Virus record (IMG/VR): IMGVR_UViG_3300031977_002414
Span: 1-37,907 of that record
DNA: 37,907 nucleotides
Source: a virus
Direction: 5' to 3' (one strand)
Shown piece by piece: positions 15,614 through 22,033 of the stretch; within the stretch, counting starts at the first letter, position 1; each line of letters starts with the position of its first letter. The position numbers and the translations under genes were made by a program. The notes under the pieces were generated by a model. That model had not been told where the DNA came from and made no database searches. It worked only from the letters and a program-made list of their open reading frames with translations.

Positions 15614-15915
15614 TGAACGAATCAGCTATTGAAAATGAAATCCAAAAGAAAGGGTTAACAGCACCGAGATTAACTCCAGCACATATCGAAGATACTATCG
15701 ATAAAGAGCAGTACCATGTGTTCGAAGGTACCCAGTTAACAGTATGTTGCTTAACTTTGAACAACGGCTTCACTGTTACTGGTGAAAGCGCCTGTGCAAG
15801 TCCTGAAAACTTTGACGAAGAGTTAGGGCGTAAAATTGCCCGTGAAAATGCTCGTAATAAAATCTGGATGCTTGAAGGGTACCTGTTGAAAGAGCAGCTT
15901 TCCTCTAAGCAGTAG
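15613..15915 (+). CDS. Gp49 family protein (N4 Gp49/Sf6 gene 66 type)
   Basis: This 100-residue protein carries the family signature: TVCCLTLNNGFTVTGESAC (residues about 43-61), then NFDEELGRKIARENARNKIW and LEGYLL at the end. The biochemical role of the family is unknown. The start is the ATG at 15613 with AAAGGAAACC before it and a TAATG overlap; a longer frame from 15550 has no ribosome site. In N4 the namesake lies beside the virion RNA polymerase gene, whereas here it is in the early array. Confidence 0.88.
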   Translation: MNESAIENEIQKKGLTAPRLTPAHIEDTIDKEQYHVFEGTQLTVCCLTLNNGFTVTGESACASPENFDEELGRKIARENARNKIWMLEGYLLKEQLSSKQ

Positions 15916-16008
15916 TAAGTTTACTGGCGAGTTCCGTAAGGATAAACCATAAAGGTATAAGGGTTGGGGGTGCCTGGCCGACTTGCCATCTTTAATAGGA
16001 TTAAACCA

Positions 16009-16176
16009 ATGCAAACATATCAAGTAACGTGGACTATAGAAGTAGAAGCCGAGACTCCCTTAGAGGCAGCTCAATTAGCCAGGGAATCACAAGAAGAAGG
16101 AACAGAAGCCTTATTCTTTGAAGTAGAAGATACTACGGGTGCAGTTACTGGAATTGATTTACTTCATTACACTTAA
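16009..16176 (+). CDS. hypothetical small protein
   Basis: This 55-residue acidic protein (MQTYQVTWTIEVEAETPLEA...) belongs by eye to a widespread phage group with a VTW-IEVEA-PLEAA-LAR pattern of unknown function. The ATG at 16009 has AGGA at 8-nt spacing; an in-frame start at 15964 lacks a site. A 93-nt gap without a gene precedes it. Confidence 0.7.
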   Translation: MQTYQVTWTIEVEAETPLEAAQLARESQEEGTEALFFEVEDTTGAVTGIDLLHYT

Positions 16177-16188
16177 GGACTAAACCAA

Positions 16189-16437
16189 ATGAAAAAAGAT
16201 AAAGACAGTAGCGTAGGTGTATTCTTCTTCGGGGTTCTCATAGGCACAATTTTTACCAGTGCTGCCTCCTTAAATCTTGACGAACCTTACATATCGATGG
16301 CCGGTAAGATAACTCAACAAAAAGAGATATGTACTGCTTTAGGTTCTAAACCAAGAACCTTTGACGCATATAGTTTTACATGCCTCAATAAGCAGACAAT
16401 TTCCTTCGATAATAAGTATCAGGGGCTAAACCAATGA
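16189..16437 (+). CDS. small membrane or secreted protein
   Basis: This is an 82-residue protein. After a charged start (MKKDKDSS), residues about 9-29 are hydrophobic (VGVFFFGVLIGTIFTSAASL), giving one N-terminal membrane anchor or an uncleaved signal. The rest is polar with two Cys that could pair in the periplasm. AAGGA precedes the ATG, and the stop overlaps the next start (ATGA). The function is unknown. Confidence 0.7.
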   Translation: MKKDKDSSVGVFFFGVLIGTIFTSAASLNLDEPYISMAGKITQQKEICTALGSKPRTFDAYSFTCLNKQTISFDNKYQGLNQ

Positions 16438-16640
16438 GATACGTTAAAACCAGTGAAGAATTACCTAGAGATGATGTAGACGTTATTGTTGTTACTAGCT
16501 CTGGAGCCAAAGGTGTAGCCAGGTATCGGAGCACTATTGGTAGATGGTTAATTAAAGATCACAGCTTACCTCCTAATGATGTTGTTAAGAAGTGGAAGTA
16601 TATGGATGCTGTTATCTTTTCACACGAGTTAATCCAATGA
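16434..16640 (+). CDS. DUF551-like hypothetical protein
   Basis: This 68-residue protein has the outline of DUF551-type phage proteins: a start like YVKTSEELPRDDVDVIVVTS, a central aromatic part and a final YMDAVIFS strand. The function of that group is unknown. It is coupled by ATGA overlaps to both neighbours. Confidence 0.55.
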   Translation: MRYVKTSEELPRDDVDVIVVTSSGAKGVARYRSTIGRWLIKDHSLPPNDVVKKWKYMDAVIFSHELIQ

Positions 16641-16762
16641 AATACAATATCGTTGATGAACAAGACAATGTAATAGAATCCAACCTCACATTAGATCAAG
16701 CAGAATACTGGTTATGCTGGCATTTGAATTGTGGTGCTGAGGTCTGGATTCAGGAGATTTAA
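16637..16762 (+). CDS. hypothetical 41-residue protein
   Basis: It begins MKYNIVDEQDNVIESNLTLD and is followed by a Trp/Cys-rich end (YWLCWHLNCGAEVW). It starts in an ATGA overlap and ends 4 nt before the next ATG. The pattern (short beta-hairpin, helix with Trp, strand) is common among small phage proteins. The function is unknown. Confidence 0.6.
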   Translation: MKYNIVDEQDNVIESNLTLDQAEYWLCWHLNCGAEVWIQEI

Positions 16763-16766
16763 ACTA

Positions 16767-17120
16767 ATGAGTGAAACCATATACATAATACGTACCGCTG
16801 ACTACGATTCAGTAGAGGAAGCTTTAGATGACGGAGCTGTATACACCTTTGAAATATCTACGCCTATGACTGTAAAGCTTACCAATGATGTAATTAATTG
16901 TATGTTTTACACTTCTATATGTATAAACTGCGACGATTCCAAGGTGCAGGGGTATGTTAAGAAAGACGGTGAATACATTACCTTAGAACGCTACATGCCC
17001 ATATTAGATAACGAATTAGCTCAGGTAGATATGGTAGCTACTGTAACCAAGAAGATTAGACACTCTAACCAGTTCACACTAGCAGAGAAGAACTACCTAC
17101 TTAATTTAATAGATGGGTAA
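16767..17120 (+). CDS. hypothetical protein
   Basis: This is a 117-residue acidic protein starting MSETIYIIRTADYDS. CAGGAG lies 10 nt before the ATG at 16767; the longer frame from 16731 would begin inside the previous gene. The middle contains a Cys-rich strand region (NCMFYTSICINCDDSK), and the C-terminus is helical. No family is recognised. Confidence 0.7.
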   Translation: MSETIYIIRTADYDSVEEALDDGAVYTFEISTPMTVKLTNDVINCMFYTSICINCDDSKVQGYVKKDGEYITLERYMPILDNELAQVDMVATVTKKIRHSNQFTLAEKNYLLNLIDG

Positions 17121-17126
17121 CCAGTC

Positions 17127-17339
17127 ATGGCTTTAATAGCAGTAATTCCTTTTAGTGAGGTTAACCGTAGAGGTACCTTATGTGCTGACGATTATATTCC
17201 TAGCAATACCAAAGACCTTCAGGATATTGAACAAGCCAAGCAGTGTTTAAAAGCTGCACAAACCCGGCTAAAGAATATTGAACAGAAAGCTGGGGATAAT
17301 GAAATGCTAAGGCGTAAATATCAGGTCAAGACTGTTTAA
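17127..17339 (+). CDS. hypothetical protein
   Basis: This 70-residue protein has a helical, charged C-terminal half (LQDIEQAKQCLKAAQTRLK) that may be a short coiled coil. It starts 6 nt after the previous gene and ends the first early run. A 202-bp gap follows. The function is unknown. Confidence 0.65.
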   Translation: MALIAVIPFSEVNRRGTLCADDYIPSNTKDLQDIEQAKQCLKAAQTRLKNIEQKAGDNEMLRRKYQVKTV

Positions 17340-17476
17340 TTTTTGAACACCAACTTTATATGAAATTTATAATATAGGTACCAAAGCATAAACTTACTTC
17401 TTGGGACTCAATAGCAAGACTACCCCCCCCCTACCTTACTTCACAGTCACCTCTACCTTCTACTAATACTTCTTAG
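17340..17476. other. Intergenic leader with poly-C tract
   Basis: There is no gene between 17339 and 17542. The first part is AT-rich, then a run of nine C bases (17423-17431), then CT-rich sequence up to the hairpin at 17477. I see no clear terminator. Confidence 0.6.
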
Positions 17477-17495
17477 GCAGCAAGCTGCATAGCGG
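17477..17495 (+). promoter_or_regulatory. putative virion-RNAP hairpin promoter 1
   Basis: The stem GCAGC/GCTGC with a 2-nt loop is followed by ATAG, CGG and ATGGG. It shares the stem-N4-CGGAT layout with seven other sites. The next ATG is 49 nt from the C of CGG. A second stem (17497-17519) follows at the would-be mRNA 5' end. Confidence 0.6.
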
Positions 17496-17541
17496 ATGGG
17501 TTGGTATGGTATCAGCCCACGTTCATTATCAGGAGTCTATT

Positions 17542-17811
17542 ATGACTATCAAGCAGTTGTGGAAAGCATTACTACGTTGGTTGGGCCGTTCAGTTAACGT
17601 AGTGGATAAGCTAACCGAGGCAGCAGAGTACGGTGCAGACATCGTTCTCGAGACATCCAAGTCTTGGCATGATGAGTTTTCGGCAGACTTCGCCGAGACG
17701 CAGGCATTATCCAAACTCCGCAAGGAGAACGCAGAGGCCAAAGCCAAAGCAGACTTGGAGAAAGCCAAAGCAGCAGAAGACCCAGAGAAATCCAAGGACG
17801 AGACAGCGTAA
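17542..17811 (+). CDS. hypothetical protein with charged helical C-terminus
   Basis: This is an 89-residue protein. The N-terminus is amphipathic and basic (MTIKQLWKALLRWLGR). Residues about 55-89 are an Ala/Lys/Glu-rich single helix (ENAEAKAKADLEKAKAAED). The start at 17542 has AGGAG at 7-nt spacing; an in-frame start at 17506 lacks one. A terminator overlaps its stop and a hairpin promoter precedes it, so it is a single-gene early transcription unit. The amphipathic start could bind membrane or a host protein; this is speculative. Confidence 0.7.
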   Translation: MTIKQLWKALLRWLGRSVNVVDKLTEAAEYGADIVLETSKSWHDEFSADFAETQALSKLRKENAEAKAKADLEKAKAAEDPEKSKDETA

Positions 17812-17832
17812 GCTGTCTCCACCTTTTTTTTT
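17800..17832 (+). terminator. Terminator overlapping stop of 17542 gene
   Basis: An 8-bp stem GAGACAGC/GCTGTCTC with a GTAA loop containing the stop is followed after four bases by nine T. Confidence 0.85.
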
Positions 17833-17844
17833 ACATCCCGAGTG

Positions 17845-18002
17845 CGCATCGCTTCGCGATGCGTAATACACATTACACATTACACATTACACATACACAA
17901 GAGATAGTTAGTTATTAGGTATTAAGAGATTAGTTACACAGAATTACACATTACTAGGGCAGGATGGGCGGGAATAGATAACTACAGTATTACTACAGTA
18001 TT
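17845..18002. repeat. Gene-free stretch with hairpin and tandem repeats
   Basis: The 326 bp between 17811 and 18138 hold no gene. It contains an 8-bp stem CGCATCGC/GCGATGCG with a TTC loop (17845-17863). Four perfect TACACAT units follow (17867-17894), and two perfect ACTACAGTATT units lie at 17981-18002. More TTACACA-like words are scattered between. The repeats could bind a replication or regulatory protein, but nothing proves it. Confidence 0.7.
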
Positions 18003-18060
18003 ACTTAAGTTCAGTAATGTTAATTACTAGCTAACTCTTACCTCTTACTAAGGGTATTGA

Positions 18061-18081
18061 TGCTACTACGTAGCACGATGA
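18061..18081 (+). promoter_or_regulatory. putative virion-RNAP hairpin promoter 2
   Basis: A 6-bp stem TGCTAC/GTAGCA with loop TAC (core GCTAC-TAC-GTAGC) is followed by ACGA and TGA. The loop is the same as at three other sites. A second hairpin GAGAGC/GCTCTC (18083-18099) follows. The next ATG is at 18138. Confidence 0.5.
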
Positions 18082-18137
18082 AGAGAGCTTAATGCTCTCA
18101 TTAATCATTAATCCCGGTTCTGTAGGAGGAACTAACA

Positions 18138-18272
18138 ATGGAAATCGAATTCCGTGTAAATAACATCGCTTCTCCAGAGGCTTTAGAAGCCATAAGATTC
18201 TTACAAGGAAGCTATTTTGTAACCGTAAAACGTATAGCTCCTAACCTCTGGCTTATCAGAGGTGAAAGGTAG
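18138..18272 (+). CDS. hypothetical 44-residue protein
   Basis: It begins MEIEFRVNNIASPEALEAIR and ends LIRGER. A strong TAGGAGGA site lies 8 nt before the ATG, which is good support for such a short gene. A small TAGCC/GGCTA stem overlaps its stop. The function is unknown. It is the first of six small genes with similar spacing and stop-codon hairpins. Confidence 0.65.
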   Translation: MEIEFRVNNIASPEALEAIRFLQGSYFVTVKRIAPNLWLIRGER

Positions 18273-18328
18273 CCTAACGGCTATCTCCCTTTCCCCACTT
18301 CCCTCAACCTAGATACTAAGGAACTATT

Positions 18329-18493
18329 ATGAAATTATCAGACGTAACAACTTGGCATAAAGATTTCATCACCTATGAAGACGGTGTTTACGTATGTTGG
18401 GACGAATCTGCTGCCAACATAATCACCATCACTGATAGCGTCGAAGACGCCATAGATGTATTAGATACTTATGCAGCAACCTTAGAGCCTTAA
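18329..18493 (+). CDS. hypothetical 54-residue protein
   Basis: This acidic protein starts MKLSDVTTWHKDFITYEDG and ends AATLEP. AAGGAA lies before the ATG. A two-strand then helix layout is likely (YEDGVYVCW, then SVEDAIDVLD). Its stop lies within a 7-bp hairpin. The function is unknown. Confidence 0.65.
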   Translation: MKLSDVTTWHKDFITYEDGVYVCWDESAANIITITDSVEDAIDVLDTYAATLEP

Positions 18494-18501
18494 CAGGCTC
18501 T
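18484..18501 (+). terminator. Stop-codon hairpin, weak terminator or attenuator
   Basis: AGAGCCT and AGGCTCT flank TAAC, which contains the stop. TTACTCCCTC follows rather than a T-run, so termination would be partial at best. Confidence 0.55.
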
Positions 18502-18545
18502 TTACTCCCTCATTCCCATTTAACCATTAGACTAAGGAATTAAAT

Positions 18546-18782
18546 ATGAGCACGTACTATTTCCCAACAGAAGAAGCTGCCAAACAAGCAGTGATAAGCT
18601 TTGAAACTGAAAAGTTCGAAGCGTTTAAAGCTGCGATGACTGAATCAAGTCACCCGGTAATTTACAAATTCAACAAGTACAGAGTTGAAGTAGATTGTAC
18701 GTTGCATACAAGTGATTGTTATTACTTAAATGTTTACGTATCTAAATACAGACGTATTATGTCCCGATCTTACGTCTTCTAA
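18546..18782 (+). CDS. hypothetical protein
   Basis: This is a 78-residue protein starting MSTYYFPTEEAAKQAVISFE. It looks like a small alpha/beta fold with an N-terminal helix and C-terminal strands ending YVSKYRRIMSRSYVF. AAGGAA precedes the ATG, and its stop lies at the base of an 8-bp hairpin. No family is recognised. Confidence 0.65.
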   Translation: MSTYYFPTEEAAKQAVISFETEKFEAFKAAMTESSHPVIYKFNKYRVEVDCTLHTSDCYYLNVYVSKYRRIMSRSYVF

Positions 18783-18800
18783 GAGCCTGTTAAGGCTCTT
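18781..18800 (+). terminator. Stop-codon hairpin, weak terminator or attenuator
   Basis: AAGAGCCT and AGGCTCTT with loop GTTA are followed by CACTCCCTC. It is nearly the same element as at 18484, with the stop in the 5' arm. Confidence 0.55.
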
Positions 18801-18838
18801 CACTCCCTCAATCTTCTAACCTAACTTAAGGAGTTTCT

Positions 18839-19108
18839 ATGTATACCTTTACGTTACGTCCTTGCTCTCTTGAATATGAAGATGGGCATATAGCTATCAG
18901 GGATAGTGCTAAGACCTTGATTGCTACCCATAAGCATAAATTCTCTTCGAAAGAAGAGTGTAGAAATTGGTGCCTTCAAGTTTTAATACCTGCTCTCAAA
19001 GCTGGTACTAAGCTTAACCGTGAGCACTGGCGCTGCACTCGCGCTGTAAACAGCACTAAGTGGAAACCTTGTCTGGATTCACTTACTAACCCATACCCAT
19101 TATTCTAA
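18839..19108 (+). CDS. hypothetical protein
   Basis: This is an 89-residue basic protein with four Cys (CSLEYEDG, EECRNWC, RCTRA, KPCLDS) and many His/Lys. AAGGAG precedes the ATG with good spacing. It lies 11 nt before the next gene. The function is unknown. Confidence 0.65.
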   Translation: MYTFTLRPCSLEYEDGHIAIRDSAKTLIATHKHKFSSKEECRNWCLQVLIPALKAGTKLNREHWRCTRAVNSTKWKPCLDSLTNPYPLF

Positions 19109-19119
19109 GGAGATTCCTT

Positions 19120-19329
19120 ATGTACATTGATGATAAAACAGCTCAAAAAGTCCTTCTTAAGGACCTAATATCCAGAATGCTGGTAGGTCTGGAAGGCTCA
19201 CATACTCACAGATTAACCTCTGACGAGGTTAAAGAAGTGCTGGACTCTGTCCAGTTTTCAGATGAAGAAGAAGTGAGCGCGTTATTAGACGCAATGTTCA
19301 CTTATTATCTCAAATCTCAAGAGCCTTAA
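19120..19329 (+). CDS. hypothetical protein, paralogue A
   Basis: This is a 69-residue acidic helical protein. Its second half shares spacing and residues with the next gene: LTSDEVKEVLDSVQ versus LTKEDVFEVLNHLA, then ALLDAMFTYYL versus TLIDAMKSYYI. The two are probably a tandem duplication that has diverged. AAGGAG precedes the ATG. The function is unknown. Confidence 0.65.
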   Translation: MYIDDKTAQKVLLKDLISRMLVGLEGSHTHRLTSDEVKEVLDSVQFSDEEEVSALLDAMFTYYLKSQEP

Positions 19330-19337
19330 TTGGCTCT
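19320..19337 (+). terminator. Stop-codon hairpin
   Basis: A 6-bp stem AGAGCC/GGCTCT spans the stop of the 19120 gene. No T-run follows. Confidence 0.5.
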
Positions 19338-19362
19338 ACTTCCAAATACTAAGGAGTTCGTT

Positions 19363-19575
19363 ATGGATATTCATCCAAAGGCTGCGCCTAGAGCATCTCT
19401 TCAAGTTGCTGCACTTAACTTGATGATTGAATTAGATCGTAAAAATACTCCTCTTACTAAAGAGGATGTGTTTGAAGTTCTAAATCACTTGGCTTTAACT
19501 AGTGAGAAAGACGGTAGCGCAACGCTTATTGACGCTATGAAGTCTTATTACATCACTCAACATGAGAACCTTTAG
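19363..19575 (+). CDS. hypothetical protein, paralogue B
   Basis: This is a 70-residue protein starting MDIHPKAAPRASLQVAALN. The ATG at 19363 has AAGGAG; an earlier TTG at 19330 lacks a site. It is a diverged copy of the preceding gene. It ends the run of small genes, and a strong terminator overlaps its stop. Confidence 0.65.
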   Translation: MDIHPKAAPRASLQVAALNLMIELDRKNTPLTKEDVFEVLNHLALTSEKDGSATLIDAMKSYYITQHENL

Positions 19576-19591
19576 GGTTCTCTTTTTTTTT
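19564..19591 (+). terminator. Strong terminator ending small-gene run
   Basis: A 7-bp stem GAGAACC/GGTTCTC with a 5-nt loop holding the stop is followed by nine T. Confidence 0.9.
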
Positions 19592-19778
19592 CTATATTGG
19601 TTTTACCTATAAGCAAATAAATATCGATAGTTAAAATCAATTAGACAAAAACCAATCCTTGATGTACCCTAAACACCGTGACCAAGCAAACGTACATCTA
19701 TATATATATCTTATATATACTTAAATATATACATATCTACTAAGTCTCTCCTTAATACCATCTACCAAACTTATTTAA
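19592..19778. other. AT-rich intergenic stretch
   Basis: No gene lies between 19575 and 19832. Positions about 19690-19735 are almost pure A/T with repeated TATATA words and would melt easily. No hairpin or iteron was recognised before the promoter candidate at 19779. Confidence 0.6.
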
Positions 19779-19798
19779 ACTACTACGTAGTATAACGG
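19779..19798 (+). promoter_or_regulatory. putative virion-RNAP hairpin promoter 3
   Basis: The stem ACTAC/GTAGT with loop TAC is followed by ATAA and CGG. It lies downstream of the strong terminator and 36 nt (from the C of CGG) before the SLOG gene. Confidence 0.6.
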
Positions 19799-19831
19799 CT
19801 ATTCAATTAACGATACTGTAGGAGGTATACA

Positions 19832-20338
19832 ATGAGCCAATGTATGAATTGTGGTGGGATGATGGAAGGTGACGGGTATACGTCAGTTCTTCATTGTGAA
19901 TATGTTGAAGAATTCGAGTATGAATATCTGGAACCAGATGCTCCTCCAGTTTATTGTGACTACCCAGAACTTAAACCATATAAAGTAATTGTTGCTGGGG
20001 GGCGTGACTTCAATGACTACGCTTTGGCAGAGAAAGTCTTGCACCAAGCAGTGGATCGGCTCCAAGCCAATGGTTACGAAATGGTCATCGTATCTGGTAT
20101 GGCTCGGGGTGCGGATAGAATTGGGCGGGAATACGGGCATCATTTCCATGTTCAAGTGGATGAGTTCCCTGCTGATTGGGATACTCACGGTAAGCGTGCT
20201 GGGTATTTACGTAATGAACAGATGGCTAACCATGCTGACGGATTAATAGCCTTCTGGGATGGTAAAAGCCGTGGAACCATGCACATGATCGAGACTATGA
20301 AGAAATTGGGTAAACCAATAAGAATAGTTGAATACTAA
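19832..20338 (+). CDS. SLOG-domain protein (DUF2493/YspA-like)
   Basis: This is a 168-residue protein. Residues 1-45 form a Cys-containing, acidic N-terminus (CMNCGG, later HCEY) that may bind zinc. From about residue 50 the DUF2493 Rossmann-like SLOG core is clear: VIVAGGRDFNDY, VIVSGMARGADRIGREYG, FPADWDTHGKRAGYLRNEQM and IAFWDGKSRGT. SLOG domains bind nucleotide-derived ligands and occur in many defence or counter-defence settings; the phage role here is unknown. TAGGAGG precedes the ATG. It is a single-gene unit between a hairpin promoter and a terminator. Confidence 0.88.
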   Translation: MSQCMNCGGMMEGDGYTSVLHCEYVEEFEYEYLEPDAPPVYCDYPELKPYKVIVAGGRDFNDYALAEKVLHQAVDRLQANGYEMVIVSGMARGADRIGREYGHHFHVQVDEFPADWDTHGKRAGYLRNEQMANHADGLIAFWDGKSRGTMHMIETMKKLGKPIRIVEY

Positions 20339-20365
20339 AAGAGGGCTTTACGCCCTCTTCTTTTT
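20339..20365 (+). terminator. Terminator after SLOG gene
   Basis: An 8-bp stem AAGAGGGC/GCCCTCTT with loop TTTAC is followed by CTTTTT. Confidence 0.9.
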
Positions 20366-20394
20366 ACACATACACACCTTCGTTTAACATCTTG

Positions 20395-20420
20395 TTACAC
20401 GCTCCATTTACACGCTCCAT
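20395..20420. repeat. Two tandem 13-bp units
   Basis: TTACACGCTCCAT occurs twice without a gap within the 246-bp gene-free stretch 20339-20584. The word TTACAC also recurs at 17.9 kb. The remainder up to 20517 is AT-rich with no gene seen. The purpose is unknown. Confidence 0.75.
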
Positions 20421-20517
20421 ATAGACTGCGCTTCGGTACATAACCTAATATGCGCTTCTTCTTTTTTCCAAAGATACTCGTATAAGTTACCTCTTCCCTA
20501 TATTAAAAAAAGATTAA

Positions 20518-20537
20518 GCTGCTACGCAGCAAAACGG
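20518..20537 (+). promoter_or_regulatory. putative virion-RNAP hairpin promoter 4
   Basis: The stem GCTGC/GCAGC with loop TAC is followed by AAAA and CGG. A second small stem ATGGC/GCCAT lies at 20538-20550, at the expected mRNA 5' end. The next ATG is 50 nt from the C of CGG. Confidence 0.65.
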
Positions 20538-20584
20538 ATGGCATAGCCATTACCAATAACTTAAAACTTTAAAAGGACAAGATC

Positions 20585-20842
20585 ATGGCCGTTATACTTG
20601 AAAACCAAACTTCTTTCGGTAACTCTAAATTCGAGAAGGCTGCTGCTTTCGTAAATGTGTATGTCCCCACTAAAGGGGGACAACGTAAGAAATTAGGTGC
20701 TATCCCACTGAAGGAGTCTGTAGGTCTGCATAAACAGATCATAGCCAAGATTGATGATGAAGAGTCGATGCAAAAGCTGATTCAACTGTTAGAGTTCGAA
20801 TTCCATGCAGTATCTGAAGATACCGCTGAGTTAGATATCTAA
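20585..20842 (+). CDS. hypothetical protein upstream of RNAP1
   Basis: This 85-residue protein has an N-terminal beta part (FVNVYVPTKGGQRKKLGAIP) and an acidic helical C-terminus. AAGGA precedes the ATG. It is expressed alone between a hairpin promoter and a strong terminator. N4-like phages often carry a small early gene here; its role is not known to me. Confidence 0.7.
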   Translation: MAVILENQTSFGNSKFEKAAAFVNVYVPTKGGQRKKLGAIPLKESVGLHKQIIAKIDDEESMQKLIQLLEFEFHAVSEDTAELDI

Positions 20843-20857
20843 TTCATCAGTCAAACC

Positions 20858-20885
20858 AAAGCCACTTAACAGTGGCTTTTTTTTT
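20858..20885 (+). terminator. Terminator before RNAP1
   Basis: A 9-bp stem AAAGCCACT/AGTGGCTTT with loop TAAC runs into a long T tract. It lies only 33 nt before the RNAP1 start, so RNAP1 depends on read-through or a promoter inside this gap. Confidence 0.92.
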
Positions 20886-20917
20886 GTTTTCCAGTTAGTT
20901 GATGTAGGAGTCAGCCA

Positions 20918-21823
20918 GTGAAAATGATAGCGGAAGATGCTCAGAGAGCCGTAGAGCTCTCTCTGGGCAAAAAACATATTAGGAAGCGGATAGCTAAGGC
21001 TATACGTGAAAATCCAGACCTTGAAGAGATGGTGCAGTATGGAGTTAGTTTACTTCAGGAATGGTTACAGGGAACTTATTATCAATCCAAACAGAAAAGG
21101 TTAGCTAGTTTAGCTGATGCTAATTTGGAGTTGATAGTCAGGGAAACCTTCCAGACAGTAGCTTTCTGTCAGACACCGGAACTGTTTACCTCAGTAGTGG
21201 GTATGTTGTCAGGAGCGTTAAACTTTCCAGAGAAGATAGACAATATCCGTACTGCTGCTGAGATATTAGCAGTGCTATGCAATACGGATGTTTATGACAT
21301 CATTAAACCAAGCAGAGATGCTTCACTTCAGGTCAAGGCTAACTTCCCGTTACCTGAAGCTCTGATAGATAGCATCTTGAGAAGTAAATACTTGCCGCCA
21401 ATGTTATGCCCACCAAGGAAGTATAGGCAAAACTTTGCTTCACCTTACTTAACCATAGACAAGGATATCTTGGTGTTAGGTAAAGGTAACGGGCATACAG
21501 GGGATTTGTGCTTAGATGTACTCAATATCCAAAATAATATTGAGTTGAGGTTAGATAAGGACTTTCTTACTGCATTAGAGGAGAAAGCGCCTAAAGACCC
21601 TAAAGCTCACAACATCCAGGATTGGGAGCAATTCTTTAAACAATCCAGAGAAATCTACGCCTTGATACTTAACCACGGAGGTACTTGTTACCTACCAAAT
21701 AAGGTAGATAAGAGAGGTCGTATGTATTCACTGGGATATCACGTAGCAACCCAAGGGTATTCTTACAAAAAGGCTATGTTGGAGCTTGCTAACGAAGAAA
21801 TAGTGGAGGGAGCTCCAAAATGA
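20918..21823 (+). CDS. RNA polymerase subunit 1 (N4 gp15-like, RNAPII)
   Basis: This 301-residue protein is the N-terminal half of a T7-type single-subunit RNA polymerase, which in N4 pairs with gp16 to transcribe middle genes. The decisive piece is near the end: KVDKRGRMYSLG (262-273) and KKAMLELA match the T7 polymerase DxRGRxY segment just before the palm. The chain then stops, so the catalytic aspartates lie in the second gene. The start is GTG at 20918 with TAGGAG at 7-nt spacing; the ATG at 20924 is less well spaced. The stop overlaps the next ATG. Confidence 0.9.
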   Translation: MKMIAEDAQRAVELSLGKKHIRKRIAKAIRENPDLEEMVQYGVSLLQEWLQGTYYQSKQKRLASLADANLELIVRETFQTVAFCQTPELFTSVVGMLSGALNFPEKIDNIRTAAEILAVLCNTDVYDIIKPSRDASLQVKANFPLPEALIDSILRSKYLPPMLCPPRKYRQNFASPYLTIDKDILVLGKGNGHTGDLCLDVLNIQNNIELRLDKDFLTALEEKAPKDPKAHNIQDWEQFFKQSREIYALILNHGGTCYLPNKVDKRGRMYSLGYHVATQGYSYKKAMLELANEEIVEGAPK

Positions 21824-22032
21824 AAACTAAAGTAGCAGTTTACACCTCATACATCGCCAGAGAAGCGGGAGTTAAAGTTCATGGGTTCTGGCAACAACCT
21901 CATGTAGTTAATGGATTTGATTGTTACAAGTACAAAGGAAACTTTTACCCTGCATATGAAGATCGAATACTGCAAGAAACTTACATTGTGTTGACTGAAG
22001 CAATGAATCCGTCAATGAACTTAGGAGCATAA
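21820..22032 (+). CDS. hypothetical protein inserted between RNAP subunits
   Basis: This is a 70-residue protein rich in Tyr and Val (VAVYTSYIAREAGVKVHGFW). It overlaps the RNAP1 stop as ATGA and ends 1 nt before the next start. The function is unknown. Being inside the RNAP operon it should be made together with the polymerase. Confidence 0.65.
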   Translation: MKTKVAVYTSYIAREAGVKVHGFWQQPHVVNGFDCYKYKGNFYPAYEDRILQETYIVLTEAMNPSMNLGA

Positions 22033-22033
22033 A

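Noticed and set aside
17845-17863. 8-bp hairpin CGCATCGC/GCGATGCG as a further virion-RNAP promoter
   Set aside because: The stem and 3-nt loop fit, but there is no CGG four bases after the core stem and the next gene is 270 bp away. It is kept only as a hairpin.
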